A stretch of DNA of 64,000 nt, from assembly GCA_022575985.1 (NCBI GenBank), contig JAKSXM010000007.1, positions 60,790,501-60,854,500 of the forward strand, given 5' to 3'. The stretch comes from Anagrus nilaparvatae (lineage: Eukaryota; Arthropoda; Insecta; Hymenoptera; Mymaridae). Shown in pieces: positions 1 through 12,569 of this stretch. Below the pieces are notes generated by a model. The model made no database searches, had not been told where the DNA came from, and worked only from the letters and a program-made list of their open reading frames with translations. Each line of letters opens with the position of its first letter. Within the stretch, counting starts at the first letter, position 1. The position numbers and the translations under genes were made by a program.

Positions 1-448
1 AGAAATAGAAAATTAGGTTAAATTTTATTCTCGTGGCAATTTGGAGACTTTTACAATTTCAGTATTTGAATTCTAATAAGTATAGAGTTTATAATTATAA
101 AAAAATTAGATTAGAAGATTGAATTTGGATTTAAAAAACAAGAAACCGATTAAGTATTAAGGCAAAAAATTAAATCGTTTCCTCGAAAGTATAAACTAAA
201 CCTTGAAAAAAATTGATTTTTTGTCTTCCTGGGCGTTAAACTCGTGCGTAAAACTTCTTACGGAATTTTTTGTACTCGTTGTACGCCTGGTAGGCAAAAA
301 ATATCGTAAGTACCATGGGCGAAAAATTTTAGATACTAATGTGAACACATATCACTCGTGCCCAGTGCCCAGCCTCAACTAGCGCTAAAATTTTGCGCCC
401 TTGATACTTAATAAACTATATTTTACATCTGCAAATTATGCTTGTTTA
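1..448. repeat. AT-rich flank with a segment shared with 12.6 kb
   Basis: Positions about 225-345 (containing TTTTTTGTACTCGTTGTACG and AAAAATTTTAGAT) resemble 12590-12695 (TTTCTGCACTCGCTTTACG, AAAAACTTTAGAT). This suggests a second piece of the same old repeat. No gene seen. Confidence 0.35.
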
Positions 449-456
449 GTAGGACC
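449..456. repeat. Target-site duplication GTAGGACC, left copy
   Basis: Exact 8 bp match to 3262-3269 immediately outside the opposite terminus of the hAT element. Confidence 0.85.
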
Positions 457-1187
457 CAGGGCCGTCTTATCCATTAGGCGCTTGAGGCGGCCGCCTACAG
501 GCCTCCACCAATTATAGGCCTCCACCAATTTGAAAAATATTTTAAAAAAAATTTTTTTTAAATACTTTGAAAATATTTTTCTTAAAATATTAATTATTAT
601 TATTAATTTAGAAACTTTAAAATCTACTATACGAGTCATTCTGGATACCCAGTCATGACCTTGCCAGTAGGTCATGCGTCTCCCGTTTGGGCTGATTTCA
701 CCACCTTTTTATATATGTAAAATATGTTTTGTTTGAAATTGTCAGTCCTCTAGGTGCTCAGGAAGCCGTATTATACTAAAAAGTAGTTTTTTAGATTTCT
801 TCAGTTTTTTCAACCACTTTTTGTAAATCAATTTTTAAAATTTACTAGATGATTAAAAAAAATAGTATCAAGACATAAAAAGTTGTAAAATTTTCCGCTG
901 AATCCGATTCTTGAGGTTAGTTTTTTAAAATTTGGCCCCTGTTTAGCTAAGACTGCTTTTTTAGGCTGAGAACGACAGAATTTGAATTGCTAAAATACAA
1001 CTTTTATAGGGCTCAAATACTAACGATGACCAGCCCTTGACAGAATTGGTCTAAATACTATTTATTTTTATAGTCTTTTGTAATTGAGGAATTTCACGCC
1101 AATTGGGCACAAGTTGAACTGAAGGGTCGCCACGGCTAGTCTGAAATATTGGATTATGAAAAAATCGGGCACTTCGGATTTTATAGC

Positions 1188-1842
1188 GAAAAATGAATGT
1201 TCAACCTATTAGAAAATAGTCCTTTTTTGGATTTAAATCTTTCATTTATATTTTGTCGAGTTATTTGATAAAATGTGTCTCTCGGGGGAGGTGAAAATGA
1301 GCCAAAATTTGTCCTGCTTGGATCGGGCTGAGGTCCCAATTTTAAGGGAATTAATCATTAAAGTTTAATAATTTACAAAACAAATTTTTCTGAATATTAT
1401 TTACTAAAGGGACTTATGTATTTTTTCCCCAGAAATCCGATGAAACCATCACCAATCCTCTTTATAATGAAGCGGGCATTTGAATGAATATTAAAAAAAA
1501 ACTTTTCTCGTTAGTTTGGTGTTTGGTCCAACTAAAATTGTGAAGCAAAATCAGAAAAACAGCTACAATATGGCTTTTCCCATGTATTTTAAATGGGACA
1601 CAAATTGATAAATATCTCGAAGGGGATGACTGATTTTCAAAAACGGGTTTGATCATGTTTCTGTGGACCAAAAAATCAACTTTTTCTGAAAATATCAGCC
1701 CGATCCAAGCAGTGCAAATTTTGGCTCATTTTCACCTCCCCCGAGAAACACGTTTTAACAAATAACTCGACAAAATATAAATGAAAGATTTAAATTCAAA
1801 AATTACTATTTTCTTATAAGTTGAACATTCATTTTTCATATT
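1188..1842. repeat. Inverted repeat nested in the hAT element
   Basis: Arms of about 145 bp (1188-1332 and 1698-1842) are near-identical inverted copies. They share GAATGTTCAAC, CTCGGGGGAGGTGAAAATG and GGATCGGGCTGA. The 365 bp spacer is AT-rich. A 69-codon open frame in the spacer has no recognisable features. Confidence 0.75.
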
Positions 1843-1849
1843 TAAACTA

Positions 1850-2230
1850 ACAAGAGGAGTGTCAACTGTTCGGGAAGCCAATTAACTACAGGACAGTTTG
1901 TGGTAGTTAAAAAAACATCCCACATACCCTCATTTTACCTGAATAAGCTTCCTGGGTCAAGAAATTAGACCACCTAGCAGGATATTCTATGCTATAAAAT
2001 GTTTTAGGCTATCTTATAAATGACGCTGGGACCTTTTAACTCAACTAAATATTTACTTTTATTCTTTTTGTGCAAATGTCAGCTTTTAATCCCCATAAGC
2101 ATTATCAGTAATTCTCTTGCCTTTAGTCAGTAAAAATATAAATTTTTTAATTGCTGCCAAAATTGAAATTTTTGACTAAAATGGATTTATAGGTCTCAAA
2201 AATATTGTACATTGCTCTTAGTTTTTAAAT
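1850..2230. repeat. Dispersed repeat copy A
   Basis: Shares an ordered series of blocks with 12840-13700 and, in part, with 41045-41235. The blocks are a GGAGTGTCAACTGTT-type start, GAAATTAGACCACCTAGCAGG, AAATGACGCTG, TTTTAATCCCCA, CTAATTCTCTT and GGTCTCAAAAAT. It lies inside the hAT element. Family unknown. Confidence 0.5.
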
Positions 2231-2957
2231 GTTTTTTACTCCTTCTTTTTGCTTCAATAGTTTTAATTATATGGCTCTATTATAATGCGGTGTTTAAAAT
2301 TAGCGTTTATTAAAAAATAATAAAGAGGGATTCTGACTTTAAAATTTCATATCTCGCAAAAAATTGATCGAAAATATACGAGTAAAGAATTTTTCAAAAT
2401 TTAGAGCTTGAACAAAATTTTTGAGACTTATAAAACCCATTTTAGTCACCAATTTAAAAAAATTTCATTTTAACGTTAAAATTTGGTTTAAAAAGTTATT
2501 ATTATGCTTCTAACGCTTTTTAAAGTTAAAATAACCAAATAGCGACATTTACCATATTAAGTTAGATTTAGACCAATTCTATGAATGTTAGAAATCCAAA
2601 TTCTCCTATTTTTAGTCTAAAATTGCAATTTGAGCCGCCCAGGGGCGAAATTCCAAAAAATTAACCTTAGATTCGGATTTATCGAGAAATTTTACAACTT
2701 TTTGTGTCTTGATACTATTTTTTTTAATCATCTAGTCATTTTTAAAAATTGATTTATCAAAAGTGGCTAAAAAACTGAAGAAATCTAAATAGTTTCTTTT
2801 TGGTATAACTCAGCTTCCTGAGCACATAGAGGACTAAAAATTTCACAGAACGCATATTTTATATAAAAAAAGGTGGTGTAAAAATTAGCCCATGAGACAT
2901 GACCTGGCAAAGTTATGACACGGTGTCTAGAATGACTCCTACCGATTGTGTAGTTTT

Positions 2958-3141
2958 AGGCTCACACACAAACTCATGGGCACGAGCAAAAAGCATACGA
3001 GCACGAGCAAAAGTAGTATATAGTGGGAGTTAGAATGGAGGGGCTAAAGAGGAGAAATTAAAAATATTAATCCCGCTTTGTTCAATATTGCTCGTGCTCG
3101 TATGCTTTTTTGCTCGTGCCCATGAGTTTGTGTGTGAGCCT
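2958..3141. mobile_element. Near-perfect inverted repeat (MITE-like) in the hAT right arm
   Basis: About 52 bp arms, GGCTCACACACAAAC... and its reverse complement, with GCACGAGCA motifs repeated inside each arm, separated by about 80 bp. It breaks the otherwise continuous palindrome of the host hAT element, so it inserted later. No clear target duplication beyond a few T/A bases. Confidence 0.65.
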
Positions 3142-3261
3142 TTTTAGTACTATGCATTAGTAAGATTTGAAATTTTTGTTATTTTCTTTATTTTCGCTCG
3201 CCTTAAGTGGGCCCCCACCAGGTTTCCGCCTATGAGCCCTAGAGTTCTTAAGACGGCCCTG

Positions 3262-3269
3262 GTAGGACC
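3262..3269. repeat. Target-site duplication GTAGGACC, right copy
   Basis: Exact 8 bp match to 449-456. Confidence 0.85.
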
Positions 3270-6200
3270 ATTTGAAGAATAATTTAAAACTTCTTTGAAC
3301 ATTTAAGCATTTGTTTATATTTAGCATTTTTATACTTAATTATTAACTTGAGCAAAACTCTAACTCAAATCAAAAAAAATTCAATTTATGGTTAAAAACT
3401 TTTTAAAAAATCATAAAAATTTTATTTCTTTAGCATAAGTTTTTCTAACCGAATAAATGTATCCTTTTTTTTATTAGTTTACTACCCAATAGAAGCTAGA
3501 AGAGGCCTGGACCCTTATTTAGAAGTGATTTTTTGTTTTTGATATAGTTCTATAAAATTTTTCTCGAATTCTTCTATTTTTGAGTCACTGAATACAAATA
3601 TTCGAGAATTTTAGTTTTTTGAGTCCCTGAACACTAATGACCCTAAATATTAATGAACCTAAAATAACTCAGTTGCTTATAACAAACCATTTTAGATTAT
3701 TTGTTGTGGTTTCTAATATACTTTCTTTTGTAGGTAACTAGAGAATTTTAAGCAAAAACAGATATCTTGTTTAAGGACTCAAAAAACACATAAATAACCG
3801 ATTAAAAAATTCCTATTGTGTGCAACTGGACGAAAAGGTAAATAATGATTTCATTTTTGAACGCAGCACCCAAAAAATCAAATAAAAAACATAAATACTC
3901 GTTGGAAAATTTTATGAGTCTATCAACAAAACTGTAGCTTAATTTAGTAAAAAGTTGTAAATTATTTAATTTTATTAATTAAAAATTATTGCTAAAAACT
4001 GTTTTCTATTTTACTACTTTCATTTCACCTTTATCTTCTTCAATATTAAATAAGCTTTTTTATGTTTAAAAACATAAATTTTAGTTGTTATTTTCATAGT
4101 ACGTAATAAATAAACTGTAAACTATTCAGTTGCATTTACAAAGAAAATAAAAATTGATAGCCAATAAGTCTGTAGGTTTTTTTCTTTACCATTAAAAGAA
4201 AATAAAAATAATAAATTTAAGATTTTATTTAAAGAGATTCTATTTGCGACTCAATAATATGAATAAAAATTATTTAATACAATATTACTAATATGTGATG
4301 TAAAAAAGTTTAATTTTTTCGAAAACGAATTTTTATGGGCACGAAGTACGTAGCTCGGGAGAAATTCGTATTTGACGTAAAAAAATCTTTTCATTCAGTT
4401 AGCAATATTAAATTTTTTAATTATAAAAACAAAAAAATACGTCCCAGTCCAGGTTAGGAAACAGTCTTTTCCTTCCCTAGTTAATAAGTATAACTGCTTA
4501 TTAAATAAGAAAATAAATATGGGTAAATGTGCCCTTGTGCATAAAATTGCATACTTTTTATTAACAGCGATAAAAATGGACACTTTTCCAAATAAACTAG
4601 CAGTTATTCTTAACGCACGTTATGAACAATTTATTTTTTTGCTTTAATAAATTGTGGTTTAAGAATAGAACTTTCAATATACAAAATCAATGTAGGAACT
4701 TCGTAGGAACTCAATAAATTTTTATGAAAAAAAATATATATTTTTTATTACGGTTAGAAAATAGAGTTTAATGACTAATTTAATTATTTATAACAAGTTT
4801 ATTTTTATAATTGTTTGGTCTTTAATGTTTCACGCAAAATAAAATTAGAAACCACAATTGAATTTTTCTGGAAAAAATCAACACGCTTTCAAAACTGAAT
4901 AGTCAATAAAGAAAAAAAATTAACATATAAAAAATCTCTAAGGGATTCTGTGTTCTCATTATTTTAATTTCAAAGAGCTTGTAATATTAGAAATAGATAA
5001 AAGCTTCTTTTTAATTATTAAAGCGAAAGTAGACTTTTTAGCCATTAAAAATATTCTCATTTCATAAAAACTAAAATGAAGTTATTTTTGATACTTCTTA
5101 AATTTATGGACTTCTTCTTATCAAATTGGTATAGGAACAAATATAACATAGATCATTTTTCTGTATGCCAGTAAAATTTTCAGTAGAAAAATCAATAATA
5201 CATCCGCCAACTTCAAAGCAGACACATCATTAAAAATTATACGCTTTAATTAAATTTAATTTATAAATTAATTATTAAAAAAATAAAAATGATTCTTTTT
5301 AAAAATTTTTAAACTAATTTTTATTATTATTTTTAGTTATTAATAAAAAAATTTTTAAAGTCACTAGGTACCTAGATAAAAGGATTTTTAAAAATATCCA
5401 TTATAAATGTTGCATTATTTTTTATAATAAAATTAATGTACATATATATGAGGATTCGGGTTATTGTTAGATTTTTTACACTTATGAATAATGAAAATTT
5501 AGAAGAAATATTTTAAAACAAAATTTGGAACGGATCTTTTAGGGTTCTCATTTTTAATTTAAAGTAATAAGTATGCATTTAAGTCTACGTTTATTTTGGT
5601 AGGGTAATTGTCTTAATTGGGCTGCCTTAGCCCAATTCCACTAGATGCAGAGCATACCATGAGTTTTTACAATTAATTTTTTGGCTGTTGCACATGCTTA
5701 GATTTTTATTCCCTATATTAAAGTAATTACCTGAAAATGCCAAAATCAGTTTAAGCTTTGGGCCAAGTAAATGATCGTTTTTCATTTTTAAACTGAATTG
5801 ATTTTTGGATTTCTAGAAATCCGAAAAAAGCCAATGAAGGTCGAGGTCTAAGATACACATATTCATACATAGGTATAATGTAAAATAAAATCTTTTATAT
5901 ATAGTTTATATATATATATATCACTTTGCCTCGTGCGATATTACGCGTTAAACGAATTACTCTTGGAAGTAATTGCGTTAACTACTTGCAGAAAACTATT
6001 CATTGACTGTATACAGGGGTTCATGTTTCCTAAATGCGTTAGTAAATTGATACTTTGATACGATGTCAAAAGCCTTTAAAATTTAATAGTATGCCTCTCT
6101 ATGTATGTATAATATTTACCTATTTAAGTTTATGATTCATTTCTCCTTTCAATTAAAATTTGCGAAGTTTTGATTTAAAATTTATTACTTTTAAAATTAT

Positions 6201-6401
6201 TCTTATTTAATTATTAGTTTATTTAGACAAATAAAAAGTGTTTATTGCTTTTAAAATAAATAATTATTCATGTAAATCCCAACGGATTTCCAATTTTTGA
6301 AAATGTTATAAAATCAATTTAGGGTCACAGTTCCAAAAATAATTTTACCAAAAAAATTTATTGAATTCTAAACAAAATTGGCTTAATTAAAATTGGAAAA
6401 A
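3270..6401. other. AT-rich DNA without recognisable genes
   Basis: No coding signal. Contains weak direct repeats near 3580-3665 (GAGTCACTGAATAC / GAGTCCCTGAACAC), a short hairpin TTGGGCT/AGCCCAA around 5616-5637, a TA microsatellite near 5904-5920, and a hairpin around GAATTACT/AGTAATTG at 5946-5982. Confidence 0.6.
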
Positions 6402-6452
6402 TACTATCGCGATAGTAAAATTAAAGTTAGTTTTTTTTACAGTGTATATTAT
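6402..6452. repeat. 16 bp palindrome and MITE-like terminus
   Basis: TACTATCGCGATAGTA is a perfect palindrome. About 15 bp later comes TTTTTTTTACAGTGTA, which resembles the terminus of the CACTG-type MITE at 44200-44335 and the ATAGTA core of the palindrome at 15399-15478. Probably a half-element. Confidence 0.4.
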
Positions 6453-6879
6453 TATTATTATCATTTGCTTTACCTGTTATTCAACAGAATTTTTGCTTAT
6501 ATTAAAAAAAATAATATATTTTGATTTCTTTCGTCAGATTTGTAATTTATTACAATATATTGATGTTGACTCTCATTGTCTCTAAAATATTCAAACATAA
6601 ATTTGAATTTTTTTATTCTTTAGAGGTTTTCTTTTTGAATTTTATAAAAAAACCTATGCATTTATTATTACTTTGAGGAATAGAAAAAAAGTGCTTATTT
6701 TGTCAACAACACAGTCAGGTTGTTTTAATTAAATTTGCTTAATTTATTAATTTCAAGCATTAACTTGAAAATTTAAGCAACTTCCTTGAAAATCACCAAT
6801 TCAGGCGAATTTAAGTAAAAATGTGACTGCGAAGGATTTTTTTTAATTGATCCCACGTAAGTAGGGTAAAATTCTGGCG

Positions 6880-6986
6880 TTGGACAGATGAATATTTTGG
6901 AATTAACCTTGCAAAAGGGCTTGATATCTTATTGCATTTAAAAAATGATTTAAATGGAAAAAGTAACCCGAAATTCATCTGTCCAA
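6880..6986. mobile_element. Small MITE with 14 bp terminal inverted repeats
   Basis: TTGGACAGATGAAT at 6880-6893 and its exact reverse complement at 6973-6986 bound a 107 bp AT-rich segment with no coding capacity. No convincing target duplication. Confidence 0.45.
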
Positions 6987-8719
6987 GAACGGTCAATTAA
7001 GCGCTAACGGGTTAATTTGGTTGTAAATTGAGTACAGTATTATGCAATAACAGAATTCAATTATTTTTTAATGAAAATGTAAAAACATATTTATGTACAA
7101 ATAAATTATATAAATATACATTTATTGGCAATTTTTAAAACATACGTCGGATTTACTGTATCTCACTGATAACATAAAATGTCACGTATTCATTCACCGA
7201 CGGGATAAATTTTTTTTTCTATTTTATCAAAACCATATTATGTAAAAATATAAAAAGAGCTTTTAGTTTTACTAATATACTGAAAACAAATAATTTGTAC
7301 ATTACAACAAAAACTTGCTCGACCAAAATAATATTTTTTTTTTTTTGTTATATAAAATTGTAAATTTAGATTTAAATTGATTTTTCGGACGGGGATTGAA
7401 ATTTTAAAGTTAAAACAGTTTTTGGGATCTATATTTTTCTTATTCAAGTTAATAAATCTTGGGAATATAGTTGTATGATTTATATCTTAAAGCCAAGTTC
7501 TTTACTAATCAAATGAAATTGCATGCAATTTCAATTTTGAAAATTCTGCGAACACAATTTCCGGATAGTTCGTACACAGTTCCTAGACAATCATTGAAAC
7601 TGTGTAGGGCTCTTTTCTGTAAATTTTTAGAAATTTTCATTAAAATATGAAAAAAAGCTACCTTTATAATTAATTTAAAAATAAGAGTCAAAAGCTTATG
7701 TCAAAATTCTCAGTTACAAGAGAAGTTGAGAGTAGTTGTCGACGATCCCGGTAATTATATTATTGTCGTTAATTATCAAGAACGGGACTATAATATAGTA
7801 ACTTTAAACTATATATAAAGCTTGATATCAAGGCCCGACACAAGTCTACACAATATTACTACTACTGTAGAAAAAGAGGTTATGTAGATTGCTTTTATAA
7901 CTTTATTACTGATCACTCTAATAATAACCCTCCAGGGTACTAACACTTTTTAGTGAAAGTGTAGTTGTTATACTATAATATTTTATACACATAGTACTAA
8001 AGAGACATTCAAAGCACATTTACTTTGTAATTTCAAAAAAAAAAGTTTACAAAAATTAATATTAATTTACATTAACTTTTTTTTTATTTTGTAATTTAAA
8101 AAAAAATTTAGTTTTACGGTTCAAAAGATATTATTAATTTCCGATTTACAATTTTCAATTTTCTCTTTGGATTTTCTTATTCACTAAGATAAATTTCTAT
8201 TATTTCTATCAACTGTTAATGACAGAATGGAAATGAAAAGAAAATTTTCCATAGGGGTATTACAATTTGTATGTTCTTGACACTGGTCACTTATAATATG
8301 CAAGATATATTCTATGTTGACGTACATTAAATTTTCATTTGTTGTTTCAGAAAATTAAGTTTTCTGTTTGATAATGTATTTTTTATTTATTCCGTCGCAA
8401 GGTGAGAAATAGAAAAAACTGAACTGAAGATTCATTTATTGCTTCAATTTGTTTTTCAAACAATCAAATTTTACTTTCGAAATTTATAGCAAAAAATCTA
8501 TTATGCAAAGCGAAAAAATTTGAACAAGAAAATTTTTCTTCAGAAAAGTAACGAATTTAATTTATTAAGTTGAAATTACTGTTACAAAGGGAAAAAATAT
8601 GCACCTAATACTGTATTTTCTTAAAGCACAACGTAAGTACTCGTAAAGAAATACAAAAAATTGTAATTAAAAATAGGCCTATTTTTAGCTGTAAAAAGTA
8701 ACTTTCTTATATTAACAAA
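6987..8719. other. AT-rich DNA without recognisable genes
   Basis: Nothing coding is recognised. A slightly GC-richer stretch at 7700-7990 contains short hairpins (AACACTTT/AAAGTGT near 7940-7962) but no family signature. Confidence 0.5.
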
Positions 8720-9290
8720 AAAATTAGAACATTTTCAAAAAATTAGTAAATTTTTGAAAAAATTTGTAAAGATTCGAAAAAAATCGTAAATTTACTAAAT
8801 TTAGTACATTAACAAAAAATTCGAATATTCTCGATTTTTTTTTGTGAATTCGCAAGAAAAATTGATAATTTACAATTTTTTTTCGAAAATTTTCAAAAAA
8901 TAGTTATAAATTTATGAAAAATAGTTGTGAATTTACAACTTTTTTCGTAAAATCACAAAAAAAATTGAGAGAAAAAAATTATTATTCAGAATCACACTAA
9001 ATAATTTAAAATTTTTTATTAGTAAATTACGTAAAAATCAAAAATTGGCAATTTTTTTTTATTGCTTCGCGAAAATAGTTGTAAATTTGAATTTTTTTTC
9101 CAAAAATTCATAAAAACAGTTGCAAATTTACAGAAAAGTAGTTGTAAATTCATAACTTTTGTTGAATTTGCAAAAAAAAATCGAATATTTAAAATTTGTT
9201 CGTCAATTTAGGTACTAAAATTATGATTTTCATAAATTAACTATAATTTTTTTTGAAAATTCACTAATTTTTACAAACATTTCGTAAATT
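8720..9290. repeat. Degenerate short-period AT repeats
   Basis: Many loosely repeated units of the form GTAAATTT(A/T)C...TTTTTCGAAAA, in both orientations, with spacing of about 30-40 bp. Looks like a decayed simple satellite. It abuts the TTAA element at 9333. Confidence 0.4.
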
Positions 9291-9332
9291 TGTAGGAGTT
9301 ACAATAAACATCAAATAAACTTAATCACTTAA

Positions 9333-10053
9333 CGACGCTCTGTCCACCACAGGGTGTTTTTTGCGCAGCATATTAGTAACTAAAATATTTTAACCATATA
9401 TTTATTTATAATAATTTTTTAATGAAAGAATCAATGCTTTACAGTATTTAGTACAAGAATATAAAAAAAAAAAGTTAAAAATGTTTATTTGTTTAAACAA
9501 ATACGACCTGTTAAATGTTTGAAATTTTTGGGTCGTAAAAGCCTGAGTTCCCAGATCTGGGCTACTTGGATCAAAATTCTGCTTGGCTCATATTGAAGAT
9601 CATTCAATTCTAGGGGGAGGTATCGTGGGAAATTTTTCGCTAAACCTCTTCAGTAATGAGTTACAGCTATTTGTTTATAAATTTTAGAGCATTTTTAACT
9701 TTTTTTTTATAAACAAATAGCTGTAACTCATTACTGAAGAGGTTTAGCGAAAAATTTCCCACGATACCTCCCCCTAGAATTGAATGATCTTCAATATGAG
9801 CCAAGCAGAATTTTGATCCAAGTAGCCCAGACCTGGGAACTCAGGCTTTTATGACCCAAAAATTTTTTAAATTTAACAGGTCGTATTTGCTTAAACAAAT
9901 AAACATTTTTAATTTTTTTTTTTATATTCTTGTACTTAATGCTGAAAAGCATTGATTCTTTCATTAAAAAATTATTATAAATAAATATATGGTTAAAATA
10001 TTTTAGTTACAAATATGCTGCGCAAAAAACACCCAGTGGTGGACAGAGCGTCC
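9333..10053. mobile_element. TTAA-flanked palindromic element, 721 bp
   Basis: The two halves (9333 to about 9690, and about 9705-10053) are near-perfect inverted copies. The termini carry ACGCTCTGTCCACCAC, and TTAA lies immediately outside both ends (9329-9332 and 10054-10057). A TTAA target duplication is the hallmark of piggyBac-type insertion. There is no transposase frame, so this is a non-autonomous foldback MITE. Few arm mismatches suggest a fairly recent insertion or gene conversion between arms. Confidence 0.8.
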
Positions 10054-11623
10054 TTAAATTATTTTATGATGATCGAAAAAATAAAAAAATTTTTAAATTA
10101 TTTTTTTGCCTTGATAATGAAGATTGAAAGTCTTCAAAACGTGAGCAATTTATTGAAAAAATAAATAAAAAATGTTAAGGAAAGTTAAATAAAAAATTGT
10201 TATCTCAAGTATTTTTATTTAAAAAACTGAATAATATTTTGAAAATCATTAAAATAATTTTTTTAATTTTAATTAAAATAAAATAAATTGTAAAATTTTA
10301 TCATAATTAAAATAAGCAAAAAACTTTAAATTCATACTTTTAAATAATTTAATCAGATAAAATTAACAATTTAATTTTAGAGGATACCCTAATTTTATAT
10401 TAAAAATAGAAAAATATAAAAATAATTTACAAAAAAAAGAATTTATTAAATTTTATTTATTTTAAATCACTGAATTTTATTAATCTCATAAATTTTAAAT
10501 TCTTATATTATATTCAACCTGTTGACTATATTACATGCAGTTTTCAATATATTGCAAGCGTAAATCCATTGATATTTGATATCTATTTATATCTTTTTCA
10601 ATGTTAAATAATTTAATTAACTTTTTTTTTATTATTAAAAACGTAAAATTAATTTTTAAATAAATCGTATTAAATTGCAAGCACTCACAGTAAAATTTAT
10701 TTAAAAAAAGTTAATTTAATCAAAATTAATAAACTAATTTCTAAAACATTAATATTAATAAAAATTAAATTACTCACATTTTTTTTGAAAAAGAAGACGA
10801 CTGTATCCTTGAATTTTCTTCAAAATTTGTATAAAAAACGATAAATAAAAAGAAATTTTTATTTTTCTAAGGTGGAAAATTTCTAAAAAACTAAAAGTGT
10901 TCTCCACCTGTTGAATTAATTATATTATATATTTAATAAAATAAATAAATATAATTGATTATAACGCGTGTTAGCCTTCGGGAAACCCGTGGCCTTGTGA
11001 CGATGGTAACGACGACGAGGACGTTTGTACATTGCAACCCTCTTTTTTATTTTTTTCCTTTTTTTTTTCTTTTCTTTTTTTATGGCGCCCACTTAAAAGG
11101 GGCCGATCTTATTTTATTTTATTATTATAATGATGATATTTAATGATTTTATTATGATAAATAATGATATGATGTAGTCTCAACGCTTGGTTTTCTTGAT
11201 CTGTCTCTTCCCTTTTTTTATTTTCAGATTTATATATAACGAAAAAGCGTATACAGAACTAAAGAGATTTTCGAAAAATATATATATATATAGATATATA
11301 TTATTAGGCTTGACTTTCCGATTCCACGCAACTCTCGATTTCTCACTTGGTTACTTAGAGCGCATGCTCCTGTATCATTTTATAGTTTTGTGTTAAATAA
11401 ATATAAATTATTTCAATTTTGAAATATAAAATTTGAATTATACCTTTTAAAATTATAATTAAATTTGAAAAAAATTTTATTTAAACATCGTTAAATAAAG
11501 ATGTCTGACCATATTATTGACTAAAACTACTAAAACAAATATTATGTTTAACGAACAGAATTACTATACCGGGTATTACACAGGTTGAAATTTGTAAATA
11601 TAAAAAATAAAATTCACAAGTTT
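10054..11623. other. AT-rich DNA with one GC-elevated patch
   Basis: Mostly A/T runs. At 10960-11040 and 11085-11110 there is CpG-bearing sequence (ACGACGACGAGGACG, TATGGCGCCC), and around 11300-11370 more (GAGCGCATGC). This could be a promoter or non-coding exon. Open frames of 62 and 69 codons here are dominated by homopolymer translation and are not called. Confidence 0.35.
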
Positions 11624-11627
11624 TTAA

Positions 11628-12352
11628 GGCGCCTGTCTCAAAATTGTGTCGATTTTTAAAGGATTTTTAACATTTTTTTTCTCAGCTGTTTTATTATAAA
11701 AGTTTACAATTTTTTTTTTACTAATTACAAAACTATTCTAGATAACATAAAAAAATTTTTGTTCCATTTGCTTTTTTTTTACACTTTGTAGATGGCGTGA
11801 AAGTAGAGGCTCGAAAAAAAAAGTGAAAAACGGTTCCCATCATAGTGCCTATTGTAGGCATCTGAAATAAAAAAATAAAAAGGAATATTAATCTCTATAG
11901 TGTTCTCTAGTGGGTGAAGTAACATTAAGCAAAAATTTTAAAAATTGACCATTTGGTGAACCAAAAACAAAAAAAGCAGTTTTTACGTTAAAAAAATGCG
12001 CCTAAAACGGACAATAAAAATTTTTCTGATACATAAAAAGCTGATATTGTTGGTTTACCCACTAGGTATTGCAATAACAAAAACAATGAAACAAGATTCA
12101 TGTCGATAGCTCAATTAGTTTTTGAGCTAGCGTGGGAACCGATTTCAAAGAAGTAGTTCTGAGATAAACGCGTTTAAAGTTTTTAAATGCTTATGTTTTC
12201 ATATGACTACGGCCCATAAAAATCAAAATATCTAAAAAACATATTTTTTTTTTTGCTTGAAATTTGTTTTATAGATTCTTCAAATGTTTTAACATAAGAT
12301 AATGAAATAAAAAAAAAATGAAAAAAAAAATTTCAATTTTGAGACAGGCGCC
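11628..12352. mobile_element. TTAA-flanked element with 18 bp inverted termini, 725 bp
   Basis: GGCGCCTGTCTCAAAATT at 11628-11645 is exactly inverted at 12335-12352, and TTAA flanks both ends (11624-11627 and 12353-12356). This fits piggyBac-type target choice. The interior is not palindromic and has no recognisable transposase, so it is a second, unrelated TTAA MITE. Confidence 0.8.
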
Positions 12353-12569
12353 TTAATTATAAAAAATCGTCCAATTTCTTTAAGATACATTAAATTATTT
12401 TGTGTTAAATGCATTTGGGCATACTATGTATAGGAATGATATTTTGTAAAAATACGCTAAATATTTAGTTCCAGTTAGGGTTATTGTATTTTTTAAAAGT
12501 TATTTTAAATATACTAGAATTTTCAAAATAGGAAACAAATGTTAAAATTTAGTAAGTCACTAAAAAATA

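Larger units (their letters stand above)
457..3261. mobile_element. Non-autonomous hAT-type foldback element, 2.8 kb
   Basis: Both ends carry the inverted terminus CAGGGCCGTCTTA, and the element is flanked by a perfect 8 bp duplication GTAGGACC (449-456 and 3262-3269). An 8 bp duplication and a CAGGGCCG-type end with TAGGCG/GGCGGCCGCC just inside are typical of hAT transposons. The arms (about 457-1060 and 2565-3261) are inverted copies of each other over most of their length, so this is a foldback form. No transposase frame is present. The middle holds an inverted repeat (1188-1842) and a segment related to the repeat at 12.8-13.7 kb. The right arm is interrupted by another inverted repeat (2958-3141). 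Confidence 0.85.
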
